Origin: Saccharibacillus alkalitolerans
Lineage (GTDB): Bacteria; Bacillota; Bacilli; Paenibacillales; Paenibacillaceae
Direction: 5' to 3'
NCBI RefSeq assembly: GCF_011090185.1
Contig: NZ_JAAFGS010000001.1
Coordinates: 62,001 to 126,000, forward strand
Length of the DNA stretch: 64,000 bases
Shown here: positions 27,028 to 36,023 of the stretch, in pieces
How the letters are laid out: the number at the start of each line of letters is the position of its first letter
Position numbering within the stretch: the stretch's first letter is position 1
Translations under genes and position numbers: made by a program
The notes under the pieces: generated by a model
Told to the model about the DNA's origin: nothing
The model's input: only the letters and a program-made list of their open reading frames with translations
The model's database searches: none

Positions 27028-28029
27028 TCAGAAATTCAACTCCCCGAGCTGCACGATACGGCTTTCGCGGGCCGAACGGTTGGCCGCTTCCATCAAACGG
27101 GTAAGCTCGATCGCGACCGCGATATTTTCCGAAGCTTCGGTGCCTTCCCGGATATGGCGAACCCACTGATCGAAGGCGCTCTCCCGGGCGGGAGGCATAG
27201 GATGCTCCGTCCATTCGGCGTATTTTTCATCGCGCTTCGTGCGCATCAGCAGCCTGTTTTCCGGCGTGCCGTACAGCAGCGTACCTTCCGTGCCGTGCAC
27301 TTCGATCGCGAAAGGCGAATGGGCGTTGACGAAACCCGCTTCCACCGAAGCGATGGCCCCGGACGCCGTGTACAGCGTGGCCAGCGCGTTGTCTTCGACT
27401 TCCCGTCCCGTGATATAGCCGAAATTGGCGCCCACGGCCGTCACCGGTTCTCTCAGGAAAAGGGCGGATAAATACATCGGATGGCAGCCCAGGTCGATGA
27501 GCGCGCCGCCGCCGCATTGTTCGGCATTGTAGAAATGGTCAGGCAGCCAACCCGCCAACGCGCCGTCATGCGACAATCTTGCCCGTACGTATGTAATCTG
27601 TCCCAGCAGCCCGCGTTCCAGAATATCCCGTATCGCCCGCGTGTAACCCTCGTTCAGCCGCGGCAGCGAGACGGTCAGCTTGACGCCCTCGCTTTCGACG
27701 GCTTCGACGATCGCTTTGACTTCGGCTTCGGAAGCCGCGATAACCTTCTCCGTGAAAATATGCTTGCCCGCCCGCGCGGCGGCGATCATCACTTCCTTGT
27801 GCCGGTTGGTCGGCGCGTCCACGATGACGGCGTCCACCTGCCCGGAATCCAGCATTTCCTCCAGCTTTTCGTAGTAAGGCACGCCGAGCTTGTCGGCCGC
27901 CTCGCTTCCGCGCCGCGGATCCTCATCCCATACGGCCGCGATATCCGTATCGGGATGGTTCTGCGCCTGACCGATATAATCCCAAGCATGCACATGCCAC
28001 AGGCTGGCTTTGCCTATGCGAATTCCCAT
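27028..28029 (-). CDS. Gfo/Idh/MocA family oxidoreductase
   Basis: This is an NAD(P)-dependent sugar or polyol dehydrogenase-like protein of 333 residues, cytoplasmic. The N-terminal Rossmann domain includes DEDPRRG and IVDAPTNRHKE. The family EKxxA-type motif reads TEKVIAAS near residue 91, and the C-terminal substrate domain contains DLGCHPMYL near residue 180. The ATG at 28029 (residue 10 of the longer frame) has GGGAGG about 8 bp upstream and is preferred. It is cotranscribed with the AraC gene and divergent from the alpha-glucosidase. Substrate unknown. Confidence 0.85.
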   Translation of the reverse strand: MGIRIGKASLWHVHAWDYIGQAQNHPDTDIAAVWDEDPRRGSEAADKLGVPYYEKLEEMLDSGQVDAVIVDAPTNRHKEVMIAAARAGKHIFTEKVIAASEAEVKAIVEAVESEGVKLTVSLPRLNEGYTRAIRDILERGLLGQITYVRARLSHDGALAGWLPDHFYNAEQCGGGALIDLGCHPMYLSALFLREPVTAVGANFGYITGREVEDNALATLYTASGAIASVEAGFVNAHSPFAIEVHGTEGTLLYGTPENRLLMRTKRDEKYAEWTEHPMPPARESAFDQWVRHIREGTEASENIAVAIELTRLMEAANRSARESRIVQLGELNF

Positions 28030-28276
28030 AGTCGTCCCTCCCTGCCGATTATCCAATATTCTGACATTTCTCTACTTAAAATAGCATAGGCAGAGCCGCA
28101 GTTCACTAAAACGATGCGACATTTAATGTTCAATATCACGACATCGGCTTGATTATTTTCCCTTTTTTTCCTTCTCCTTCGCGCCCGCTGTTTAGCTGTG
28201 ACCTTTTCCGGTTATCCCCTACAAAGAAGGACGGCCGCACGGCGCGGGGCCGGACCGGCGGATAAGGAGGAGAACG

Positions 28277-30079
28277 ATGGCAACTGAACGAACGAAAAAA
28301 GCGAACAAGGTGGAAGAGAGCGGCAGCAGCGCTTATTGGAAGGAAGGCGTGCTGTATCAGCTGTACCCGCCGAGCTTCAAGGACAGCGACGGCGACGGCT
28401 GGGGCGATATCGGCGGGATGCTGGAGAAGGTAGACTATCTGGCGGAACTCGGCGTCAGCGCCGTCTGGATCGGACCGGTATGCGATTCGCCGATGGAGGA
28501 CAACGGCTACGACATTCGGGATTATTATAAAATTCACGACGCGTACGGCACGATGGAGCAGATGGAGGAGCTGATCGCGAAACTTCATGAACGCGACATC
28601 CGTCTGATCCTGGACCTGGTCATCAACCATACTTCCGACGAGCATCCGTGGTTCGAGGCTTCCCGGTCTTCGAAAGACAATCCGTACCGGGATTATTACA
28701 TTTGGAAGCCGGCCGCGGCGGACGGCGGTCCGCCGAACAACTGGCGCTCGTTCTCCGAAGAGTCCGCCTGGGAGTTCGACGAAGCGACGGGCGAATATTA
28801 CCTGCACATTTTCGATAAAAAACAGCCGGACTTGAACTGGGAAAGCGAGAAGATGCGCCGCGATCTCTATCGAATGATCACCTTCTGGCTCGACAAAGGG
28901 GTGGACGGTTTTCGTCTGGACGCCATCAACATGATTTCGAAGCATCCCGATTTTCCCGACGCGCCCGAAGACGCCCGCCATCCGAGGGGGCAGCAGTTTT
29001 ATAAAAACGGGCCGCGCATTCACGAACTGCTGCGCGAACTGCACGACGAGACGTTCGGCCGCTACCCGGGCACGCTGACTTTGGGCGAAGCGCCGACCGT
29101 AACGATGGACGAGGTCGTTCGCTACACGGCGCCGGAGCGGCGCGAGATGGACATGGTGCTTCAGATGGAGCTGATCCGGTTGGGGAAAGACTTCGGCGAT
29201 CCGTGGAAAACGGACCCGAACTGGTCGCCGGTCACGCTGAAGGAAAGCATCGTTCGCTGGTACGAGGAAGTGTTCGGCCGCGGGGGCTACGCGCTCTACA
29301 TGAGTACGCACGACCATCCGCGCATGCTGGGAACCTTGTTCGGAGACTTGTCTGGAAAAGGCGGCGAAGCGGCGAAAAAAATGAACGACGCGGCGGCCAA
29401 GGCGATCGGCACATTCCTGCATACGCTGCCCGGCACGCCGCTTGTCTACCAGGGCGAGGAGCTCGGCATGCCCAATGCCGATTACCGCTCTCCGGGCGAT
29501 TACCGCGACAAGGCGACGATCGCCGCGTACAAACGGCGCGCGGAAAAAGGAGAGGCGGCGGATGACGTGCTGGCGAGCCTGCATGCCCGCAGCCGCGACG
29601 GGGCGCGATCGCCCATGCACTGGACGGGAGGGGAGCAGGCCGGATTCACAAGCGGGACGCCGTGGATTCCGCTGAACCCCTCAGGCCGCGAAGCGAACGC
29701 GGAAGACGAACGGAACGACCCGGCTTCGGTGTTCCATCATTACCGGCGGCTGATCGAACTGCGTAAGCAGTCTCCGGTTCCGGCGCGCGGCGCCCTGACG
29801 ATGATTCCGCTGGAAGACGAGTGGATGTTCGCTTACATTCGGGAAACGAAGGACGAACGCTGGATGGTGCTCGTCAGCTTCTCGGACCAAGAACGCGAAT
29901 GCGGCGTTCACGCGGAATGGGCGCGCTTGGCCGAAGCGGGCGAACTGCTCGTCGGCAGCGCGCCCGTCCAAGCCGGCGCGTCGGGAGCCGGTACGCCTTT
30001 CCGGCTTGAAAACGGCGAATACCGTCTGCGTCTGCTGCCGTATCAATCCGCGGTATATCGCCTCCCCGACAAGCCGTAA
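28277..30079 (+). CDS. Alpha-glucosidase / oligo-1,6-glucosidase (GH13_31)
   Basis: This 600-residue cytoplasmic enzyme hydrolyses alpha-glucosidic bonds in short oligosaccharides such as isomaltose. It begins with the family motif VLYQLYPPSFKDSDGDG. The nucleophile is Asp215 in DGFRLDAINMI, the acid/base Glu271 in LGEAPTV and the third acid Asp346 in STHDHPR. The usual NHDQPR motif is altered to THDHPR, which may change substrate preference. Length is normal and there is no signal peptide. AAGGAGGA precedes the ATG. It is divergent from the Gfo/Idh-AraC pair; the 247-bp gap between them must hold both promoters. Confidence 0.9.
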   Translation: MATERTKKANKVEESGSSAYWKEGVLYQLYPPSFKDSDGDGWGDIGGMLEKVDYLAELGVSAVWIGPVCDSPMEDNGYDIRDYYKIHDAYGTMEQMEELIAKLHERDIRLILDLVINHTSDEHPWFEASRSSKDNPYRDYYIWKPAAADGGPPNNWRSFSEESAWEFDEATGEYYLHIFDKKQPDLNWESEKMRRDLYRMITFWLDKGVDGFRLDAINMISKHPDFPDAPEDARHPRGQQFYKNGPRIHELLRELHDETFGRYPGTLTLGEAPTVTMDEVVRYTAPERREMDMVLQMELIRLGKDFGDPWKTDPNWSPVTLKESIVRWYEEVFGRGGYALYMSTHDHPRMLGTLFGDLSGKGGEAAKKMNDAAAKAIGTFLHTLPGTPLVYQGEELGMPNADYRSPGDYRDKATIAAYKRRAEKGEAADDVLASLHARSRDGARSPMHWTGGEQAGFTSGTPWIPLNPSGREANAEDERNDPASVFHHYRRLIELRKQSPVPARGALTMIPLEDEWMFAYIRETKDERWMVLVSFSDQERECGVHAEWARLAEAGELLVGSAPVQAGASGAGTPFRLENGEYRLRLLPYQSAVYRLPDKP

Positions 30080-30116
30080 GGACGGAAGCGGATCGAGATG
30101 AGCGAACGGGATAAAG

Positions 30117-30145
30117 AGCGTCTCCTGCCGGAGACGCTTCTTTTT
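30117..30145 (+). terminator. Alpha-glucosidase terminator
   Basis: AGCGTCTCC (30117-30125) pairs with GGAGACGCT (30130-30138), followed by TCTTTTT. Confidence 0.88.
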
Positions 30146-30276
30146 CGCGGCAGCCCGGAAAAAAATCCGCGGATGCTTTTTAAAACGGTTTCACAAAAAA
30201 GCAGGCGGGTAACCGATACATGATGGACAACTTGCCCATACACCAGCATTCAATGCGACGAAGGAGGACTGGCATC

Positions 30277-31062
30277 ATGACGACGGGAGCACTGAACGGC
30301 AAAGTGGCGGTAGTGACGGGAGCGGGGTCGGGGATCGGCAAAGCGAGCGCCATCCGTTTTGCGAAAGAGGGAGCGAAGGTGGCCGTACTGGAATTGACGG
30401 CCGATACCGCAGAAGAAACGAAGCGGGAAATCGAGGGGGCCGGCGGCGAAGCGCTTGTGCTCGAATGCGACGTATCCGATCCGAAAGCGGTCGAAAGCGC
30501 GATCGGCGAAGTCGGAGAAAAATGGGGCCGGATCGACGTCGTGTTCGCGAACGCGGGCATTAACGGCGCGGCCGCTCCGATCGAAACGATGGAAGTGGAA
30601 GATTGGAACAAAACGCTCGAGACGAATCTGCGCGGCACGTTCGTCACGGTCAAATACTCGATTCCTTATTTGAAAAAGCAGGGCGGAAGCATCATCATCA
30701 CAAGTTCCGTCAACGGCAACCGCATTTTCTCGGGAACGGGTTTTGCGGCCTACTCTTCTTCGAAAGCCGGACAAACCGCTTTTTCCAAAATGGCGGCGCT
30801 GGAACTGGCCCGGTACAAAATCCGCGTCAACTCCATTTGCCCGGGCGCTATCGACACTAATATTGGAAAAAATACATTCCCGAGCGACGATTTGAAAGAA
30901 ATCGAGATTCCGGTGGAGTATCCGGAAGGCAGCCATCCGCTTGAGGACAGACCCGGCAAACCCGAGGAAGTCGCCAAGCTGGTTCTCTTTCTCGCTTCCG
31001 ACGAATCGTCGCATGTCAGCGGCACCGACATTTTCGTCGACGGCGCCGAATCGCTGCTTTAA
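30277..31062 (+). CDS. SDR family oxidoreductase, 3-oxoacyl-ACP-reductase-like
   Basis: This 261-residue classical SDR has the cofactor motif TGAGSGIG near residue 15 and NAG near residue 92. The catalytic serine is in ITSSVNG, and the tyrosine/lysine pair is in YSSSK near residue 163. The end VSGTDIFVDGAESLL is typical of FabG-like enzymes. The ATG at 30277 has AAGGAGGA 8 bp upstream. The longer frame from 30220 lacks a site. The substrate cannot be assigned. Its stop overlaps the stop of the convergent membrane-protein gene by 4 bp, so there is no room for a terminator between them. Confidence 0.82.
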   Translation: MTTGALNGKVAVVTGAGSGIGKASAIRFAKEGAKVAVLELTADTAEETKREIEGAGGEALVLECDVSDPKAVESAIGEVGEKWGRIDVVFANAGINGAAAPIETMEVEDWNKTLETNLRGTFVTVKYSIPYLKKQGGSIIITSSVNGNRIFSGTGFAAYSSSKAGQTAFSKMAALELARYKIRVNSICPGAIDTNIGKNTFPSDDLKEIEIPVEYPEGSHPLEDRPGKPEEVAKLVLFLASDESSHVSGTDIFVDGAESLL

Positions 31063-31829
31063 AATTTTCGGGAACCTAGAGCGTTTGCTTTCCGTCGCAG
31101 CGCGTCCGGAATCAGAAAGAAAACCGCGTACAGCGCGCTGAACGTGAACAGCGCAAGCAGTTCCTCGGCAAGGATGTACAGCGGGTAATCGCCGAGCCTG
31201 TCGAGAACGGACGGCGTATCCGGTTTGCCGCGCAGAAACATGTAGTTCGCGTCCAGCAGCCGGTCGAGCATATAGACGGCCAGCGCGATAACGTTAAGCG
31301 AGAGCATTGCCGTCAGCACGGTCCGCCAGGTCGGCCGGAAGCCTTCGATCCAGACCATGTACAGCGCGGACAAAATGATCAAAGCGTGAGCGGCGAAAAA
31401 CTGCACGAAACGGAAATGCGGATAGCCGTAAGCCAGGTTCGGCGTGAGCAGCGCCTGCAGCGCTCCGCCGATTCCGGCAAAAAAGACAAGTCCCGCCAGG
31501 AACCGGCTTCGGGTAATCAGCAGGAGAATGGCGGCCAGCAGCATCAGGCTGCATAGTTCGAGAGGAAGCGTATAACGGGCGTCCCATACGCCCTGCGCGA
31601 TATACCAGATGTGAAGCGACGCTTCCGACGCGATCAGAGCGATCAGCAGGAAGAAGCGCAGGCCGCCGGCAAGCCGCGGCCTTGCGCGAATGCTGTGCCG
31701 AAAAAGGAACAGCGCCGCCGCCGCGGCCAAGAACAAAGCGAGCGAGATCAAGTGAGCCGGAGAAAAAGCGGAAAACGGCTCGGAAACGGACGACGAAAAA
31801 AAAGAAGCGAACACGAAACAGTCCTCCAT
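31059..31829 (-). CDS. YwaF family integral membrane protein (TIGR02206)
   Basis: This 256-residue protein consists almost entirely of hydrophobic segments, about seven. Family features include AHLISLALFLAAAA near residue 25, the central PLELCSLMLLAAILLL, and NLAYGYPHFRFVQFFAAHA. Its function is unknown. The length fits the family. It is convergent with the SDR gene, overlapping by 4 bp. A terminator-like hairpin lies upstream at 31953-32008, so it probably starts its own transcript. Confidence 0.82.
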   Translation of the reverse strand: MEDCFVFASFFSSSVSEPFSAFSPAHLISLALFLAAAAALFLFRHSIRARPRLAGGLRFFLLIALIASEASLHIWYIAQGVWDARYTLPLELCSLMLLAAILLLITRSRFLAGLVFFAGIGGALQALLTPNLAYGYPHFRFVQFFAAHALIILSALYMVWIEGFRPTWRTVLTAMLSLNVIALAVYMLDRLLDANYMFLRGKPDTPSVLDRLGDYPLYILAEELLALFTFSALYAVFFLIPDALRRKANALGSRKF

Positions 31830-31952
31830 TCACGCTCCAATCTGATTCGGTCAGGCAGGCCGGCCGTCTCCGGAAACGATGAAGCTTCTCCATCATCTTC
31901 CCGGATTCCCGCCGGCGCGTCAATGACTTGGACAAGCGAAAAAAGCGCATGC

Positions 31953-32008
31953 CAAAAAGCGGCTTCCCCGGCTGTATGTCAGCTTGGATTCGGGTCTGCC
32001 GCTTTTTG
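31953..32008. terminator. Hairpin terminator between the IS remnant and the YwaF gene
   Basis: CAAAAAGCGGC (31953-31963) and GCCGCTTTTTG (31998-32008) are perfect inverted repeats. A small inner hairpin (GCTG/CAGC) sits in the 34-nt interval. T-runs occur on both strands, so it may act both ways. Confidence 0.7.
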
Positions 32009-32042
32009 TGCATAAAGCGATGAAAAGCGATGCGACGATGCA

Positions 32043-32300
32043 TCAAACGCTCTGGGCGGTCAACTCGTTCTCAACGAATTCCTGCTCCAAAAACGCCTCT
32101 TCCCGTCTGCCTCTATGGTCAATTAGACCTAGTTCGCCTTCAGCCTTATATTTGCGCATCCAAATTTTCAGACGATTAAGATCATAGATGCCGAGCTCTT
32201 TCGCCACCTGCTTTTTGGTCATTCCGTCCATACGCATTTGGACGGCTCTAAGCTTCGTTTCGTAGCTGTACTTGCAAAATGTTTGACCTTTGGTTGCCAC
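32043..32300 (-). pseudogene. Truncated IS3-type OrfA (helix-turn-helix) remnant
   Basis: The visible peptide, from a GTG at 32300 behind AAGGGG, reads ATKGQTFCKYSYETKLRAV. It continues MTKKQVAKELGI and LIDHRGRREEAF. This is the N-terminal helix-turn-helix part of IS3-family OrfA proteins. After the GRR motif it leaves the family sequence and stops within about 20 residues. No OrfB (integrase) is present on either side. The stretch is more A/T-rich than its neighbours, a sign of acquired DNA. It is expected to be inactive as a transposase. Confidence 0.7.
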
Positions 32301-32345
32301 TAAAACCACCCCTTAAGACTTATATCGGATGGTACCTGTCTTTTT
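32043..32345 (-). mobile_element. IS3-family insertion sequence remnant
   Basis: The OrfA fragment and its A/T-rich 5' flank, which includes a GGTACCTGTCTTTTTC sequence at about 32331-32346 that could be one element end, are what remains of an insertion sequence. The opposite end and the transposase gene are missing. Boundaries are approximate. Confidence 0.5.
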
Positions 32346-32416
32346 CTAATGGTTTTTGGGAACCAAAGGTTAAAAAAATATAAAAAGTTTATTTTTTCGG
32401 CGCTGCCTGCTTGACT

Positions 32417-33490
32417 TTAAGCCCGTTCCACGATGGTATTGAGCGTCGTGCGGTCCAATCCGCGGACAAGGCGCACCAACAGCTCCTTGGCGGCGGCGTA
32501 GTCGTCCGTATGAATGATCGAAGAAGACGTATGGATATAACGGCCGCAGATGCCGATCACGGTGGACGGCACGCCGATTCCGCTCAGATGGACTTGTCCG
32601 GCATCGGTTCCGCCCGGTGAAATGAACGGCTGAACTTTGACTTTATGCGTGGAAGCCGTATCCTGCACATATTCAAGCAGGCCTCGATGCGTGATCATGG
32701 TCGGATCGTAAATGCGCAGCAGCGCGCCCTGGCCGAGATGGCCGAACAGGCTGCGGTCTCCGGTCATGTCGTTGGCGGCGCTGCAGTCGAGCGCGAAGAA
32801 GATGTCCGGTTGGATCAGGTTCGCCGCCGTTCGCGCGCCGCGGAGCCCCACTTCTTCCTGAACGGTGGCGCCGCTGTATACGGTGTTCGGCAGCTGTTCC
32901 CCGTGCAGTTCCTTCATCAATTCGATAGCCAGACCGACGCCGTAACGGTTATCCCAGGCTTTGGCCATGATTTTTTTCGGATTGGACAGCGGCGTGAACT
33001 CGCAGATCGGCAGGATCTGCTGGCCGACTTTGACGCCGAAGCTTTCCGCTTCCGCGCGGTCGTCGGCGCCCAGATCGATGTACATCGTCTTCAGGTCGAC
33101 CGGGCGGCTCGCTTCCGCTTCGCCGAGCAGGTGCTTCGGCGTGGAGCCGACCACGCCGACAACGGGACCGTTTTCGGTAATGATCTGCAGGCGCTGACCG
33201 AGTACGACCTGGCTCCACCAGCCGCCCAGCGGCTGAAAGCGGACCAATCCCGTTTCGGTAATGCCGTTCACGAGGAAGCCGACTTCGTCGAAGTGGCCGG
33301 CAACCATGACCTTGGGTCCGTCTTCCCGGCCGCGCATGACGCCGAACAGGCTGCCGATCCGGTCCTGTACGAATTCCTGCGTATAAGCCGACAGTTTTTC
33401 CTTCACCAAGGCGCGCAGATCGCGTTCGAATCCCGGCGCTGCGGGAAATTCGGTCAGTTCTTTGAACAATGCCAACGTTTCGTTATTCAT
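32417..33490 (-). CDS. M42 family metallo-aminopeptidase
   Basis: This 357-residue cytoplasmic peptidase of the YsdC/FrvX glutamyl/deblocking aminopeptidase family works with two metal ions. Metal and catalytic residues are seen as His and Asp in AGHFDEVGF, Asp in AWDNRYG, the Glu pair in QEEVGLRGA, Asp in LDCSAA and His in IIHTDD. Length is typical. GGGAGAG lies upstream of the ATG at 33490. It is divergent from the moxR operon. It may trim peptides for nutrition or turnover; the family often shows specificity that cannot be told from sequence. Confidence 0.92.
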   Translation of the reverse strand: MNNETLALFKELTEFPAAPGFERDLRALVKEKLSAYTQEFVQDRIGSLFGVMRGREDGPKVMVAGHFDEVGFLVNGITETGLVRFQPLGGWWSQVVLGQRLQIITENGPVVGVVGSTPKHLLGEAEASRPVDLKTMYIDLGADDRAEAESFGVKVGQQILPICEFTPLSNPKKIMAKAWDNRYGVGLAIELMKELHGEQLPNTVYSGATVQEEVGLRGARTAANLIQPDIFFALDCSAANDMTGDRSLFGHLGQGALLRIYDPTMITHRGLLEYVQDTASTHKVKVQPFISPGGTDAGQVHLSGIGVPSTVIGICGRYIHTSSSIIHTDDYAAAKELLVRLVRGLDRTTLNTIVERA

Positions 33491-33797
33491 GCTTGCACTC
33501 TCCCATCGGAAAAATCGGAAGCGCGGGATGCCCGCGTCCGCTATCCTTACAGTATGCAGGGTCGGGGAAGAATTGTCACGGTTCGGCCGACAAATCGGCT
33601 TTTTCCGGCCGGATATGTGCGTTCAATGCTTCGATCATGTACAATATATAGGCATAACCATTTGGGCGGCGCCTTTCTTCGAAAAGAGCTTCGCCGTCCT
33701 GCGTTTTAAACCGAAACACGACCGTTCGCTGCGGGCCGACCGGCCGAGCCGCGATTTGCTCATACCCTGTAGGAGAATGACTTAGGAGGTTGTCCAC
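33491..33797. other. Divergent intergenic region, M42 peptidase / moxR
   Basis: No convincing gene was found. A possible promoter for moxR is TTCAAT (33622-33627) with TATATA (33645-33650), 17 bp apart. A small stem GCCGA/TCGGC (33586-33599) followed by six T precedes it. The moxR ribosome site TAGGAGGT is at 33783-33790. Confidence 0.4.
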
Positions 33798-34754
33798 ATG
33801 TCCGTAAGTTCCGAGTCCATGCAGATCGTTACCGCCGTAAGAACCAATCTTGAATCCTGCATACTAGGGAAAACCTTTGAAATAAAACTGCTGATGACGG
33901 CTCTTCTCGCCGGAGGCCACGTGCTGATCGAAGACGTGCCGGGTACGGGAAAAACGCAGATGATCAAAGCGTTGGCCCGTTCCATGGAAGGGGTGTACCG
34001 GCGGGTTCAGTGCAATCCCGACCTGCTGCCGACCGACATTACCGGCGTTTCCATTTATCATCCCCGCGAAGAACGCTTTCAATTCCGCCCGGGCCCCATC
34101 ATGTCCCACATTTTGTTGGCCGACGAAATCAACCGGGCCACGACCAAGACGCAGTCCGCGCTGCTCGAGGCGATGGAGGAACGCAGCGTGACCGTCGACG
34201 GCGAGACCCATCCGCTGCCGCATCCGTTCATGCTCTGCGCCACGCAGAACCCGATCGATTTCGAAGGCACGTACGTGCTGCCGGAAGCGCAGCTCGACCG
34301 CTTCATGATGAAGCTGCATATGGGATATCCCGATCTCGAGACCGAGAAAAATCTGATCAGCGCGAATCGCGTCGGTCAGCCGGCCGACCAGCTTCGGGCC
34401 GTGACGGATATGGACACGATCGCCGGTATCCAGCGCGAAGTGCGCGAGGTGCACATGAACGAAGCGGTCACTTCGTACATGCTGAACATCATCCGGGCTA
34501 CCCGCGAACATCCTTCCGTTCTGCTGGGCGCGAGCCCGCGGGCTTCGATTTCGTTCGCGCTGGCCGCCAAGGCTTACGCTTTTATCAACGAACGCGACTT
34601 TGTCCTGCCCGACGATATCAAAGAACTGGCGCCTTTCGTGCTGCCGCACCGCATCCTGATCCGTCCGGAAGCCCGACTCGACAGTTTGAACGCCGAATCG
34701 CTGATCCGCAATCTGCTGGCGGCCAGCAGCGTGCCGGTATCGATGGGACGTTAA
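33798..34754 (+). CDS. MoxR family AAA+ ATPase
   Basis: This 318-residue chaperone-like ATPase is the first gene of a three-gene set matching yeaC-yeaD-yebA of B. subtilis. Walker A is EDVPGTGKTQM near residue 45 and Walker B is ILLADEINRA near residue 107. The sensor/arginine region is LPEAQLDRFMMK and GASPRAS. TAGGAGGT precedes the ATG. MoxR proteins typically act with DUF58 and transglutaminase/VWA proteins encoded beside them. The client is unknown. The next gene starts 3 bp after the stop. Confidence 0.92.
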   Translation: MSVSSESMQIVTAVRTNLESCILGKTFEIKLLMTALLAGGHVLIEDVPGTGKTQMIKALARSMEGVYRRVQCNPDLLPTDITGVSIYHPREERFQFRPGPIMSHILLADEINRATTKTQSALLEAMEERSVTVDGETHPLPHPFMLCATQNPIDFEGTYVLPEAQLDRFMMKLHMGYPDLETEKNLISANRVGQPADQLRAVTDMDTIAGIQREVREVHMNEAVTSYMLNIIRATREHPSVLLGASPRASISFALAAKAYAFINERDFVLPDDIKELAPFVLPHRILIRPEARLDSLNAESLIRNLLAASSVPVSMGR

Positions 34755-34757
34755 GGA

Positions 34758-36023
34758 ATGCGGGAGATTTGGAATCTTTTCAAACCGAAGCTGTCTCCGG
34801 CCAAATTGTCGATGCTGCTCTCGATCTGGATCTGCTGTTTGTTTTATCTGCTGTTCCAGGGAGGCAAGACCTCCATCATGCTGTTTGCGATGGTTACGCT
34901 GTTCGGCGTGTACCTGCTGTTCGGCGGACTTAACGGAATCGGCCGGACCCGCGGCGAGCGTCAGTTTTCCGGGGAGCTGGGAGAATGGGGCGGCGTTCTT
35001 CATGCCGGAGACCAGATCCGGGTGCGGCTGCGCCTGGAGATTCCCGGCTTTTTGCCCCTGCCTTACGTTATCGTGCGCGAGACGCTCAAGCGCCACGGCG
35101 GCGAGACCTGGTCGTTCGAGGAGAGTCTCGTTCCCAGCATGAACGGCCGGGGCGAGCTGCTGTTTCAGACGCCTCCGCTGGAGCGCGGACGTTACGCGTT
35201 TTCCGAGACGGAATGCGTGACCGAGGACATTTTCGGATTGATCGAACACCGGGGCTCGTTCACGGCGCGCGGCGAGTTCCGCGTGCTGCCGCGAACGGTC
35301 CATATCGGCAAATGGGAACTGCTTGACCGACGCAACCGCCTGCTCGGGCCTCAGTCGACCGGCCATACTTCGGGCCGCGAGACCAATCAGGTGGGCGGAG
35401 TCCGGGATTACGTTTACGGCGACCGCATCTCGCGCATCCATTGGAACGCGACGGCGCGGACCGGAGAATGGAAGTCGAAGGAGTTCGAATACGAGTCGAT
35501 TCCCAAAACGATGCTTGTGCTCGATACGTTCGAAAAACATTACGGATCTTCCAGGCAGTTCGAGACGGCGGTGTCGACCGCGGCTTCGCTGCTGGAATAC
35601 GGAGGACGGCAGTCGATCCCGATGGGGCTGTGCTCGATCGGGCAGCAGGTTCGCGTGTTCGAGCCCGGGCAGGGCCGCTCGCGTCTGCACGAGATGATGG
35701 ATCATCTGGTCGATCTCGATCCGAAGGGCGGCGGTTCGCTGCTGACGGGGCTCGAATCGGCGCTGCCCCGACTGCCGAGAGGGGCCGTTCTCATCGTCGT
35801 TACGCCGCTCGCGGACGGGTCCGTCATGGATCTGGTACGATTCGCGCAGACCCATCAAATGAGCCTTTGTCATATTCAAATCGCCGCGGCTTCATCTTCC
35901 GAAGGGGAAAGCGCGGCGGCGTCCCGTCAGTGGGCGTCTTCGCTGCGGGCCAAAGGAATCGCCGCTTATCGGACGGGCAGCCTGGATGAGCTGCCGGCCG
36001 TGCTGGAAGGAGGAACCCGATGA
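34758..36023 (+). CDS. DUF58 domain membrane protein (YeaD type)
   Basis: This 421-residue protein has two hydrophobic segments at about residues 15-33 and 38-57. A long soluble region ends in a DUF58/VWA-like fold with the hallmark GGVRDYVYGDRISRIHWNATARTG split around residues 212-232. It sits between moxR and the transglutaminase gene, with a 3-bp gap before it and an ATGA overlap after it. The function is unknown and presumed linked to the MoxR ATPase at the membrane. Confidence 0.88.
   Translation: MREIWNLFKPKLSPAKLSMLLSIWICCLFYLLFQGGKTSIMLFAMVTLFGVYLLFGGLNGIGRTRGERQFSGELGEWGGVLHAGDQIRVRLRLEIPGFLPLPYVIVRETLKRHGGETWSFEESLVPSMNGRGELLFQTPPLERGRYAFSETECVTEDIFGLIEHRGSFTARGEFRVLPRTVHIGKWELLDRRNRLLGPQSTGHTSGRETNQVGGVRDYVYGDRISRIHWNATARTGEWKSKEFEYESIPKTMLVLDTFEKHYGSSRQFETAVSTAASLLEYGGRQSIPMGLCSIGQQVRVFEPGQGRSRLHEMMDHLVDLDPKGGGSLLTGLESALPRLPRGAVLIVVTPLADGSVMDLVRFAQTHQMSLCHIQIAAASSSEGESAAASRQWASSLRAKGIAAYRTGSLDELPAVLEGGTR

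Noticed and set aside
33586-33605. Small GCCGA/TCGGC stem with T-run
   Set aside because: It looks like a plus-strand terminator but no plus-strand gene lies upstream. The stem is only 5 bp, so it may be chance.
33576-33797. 73-codon minus-strand frame in the M42/moxR gap
   Set aside because: It would start with GTG directly opposite the moxR ribosome site, has no site of its own and no recognised family.
33864-35879. 671-codon minus-strand frame opposite moxR and DUF58 genes
   Set aside because: Shadow frame, no domain and no start signal.
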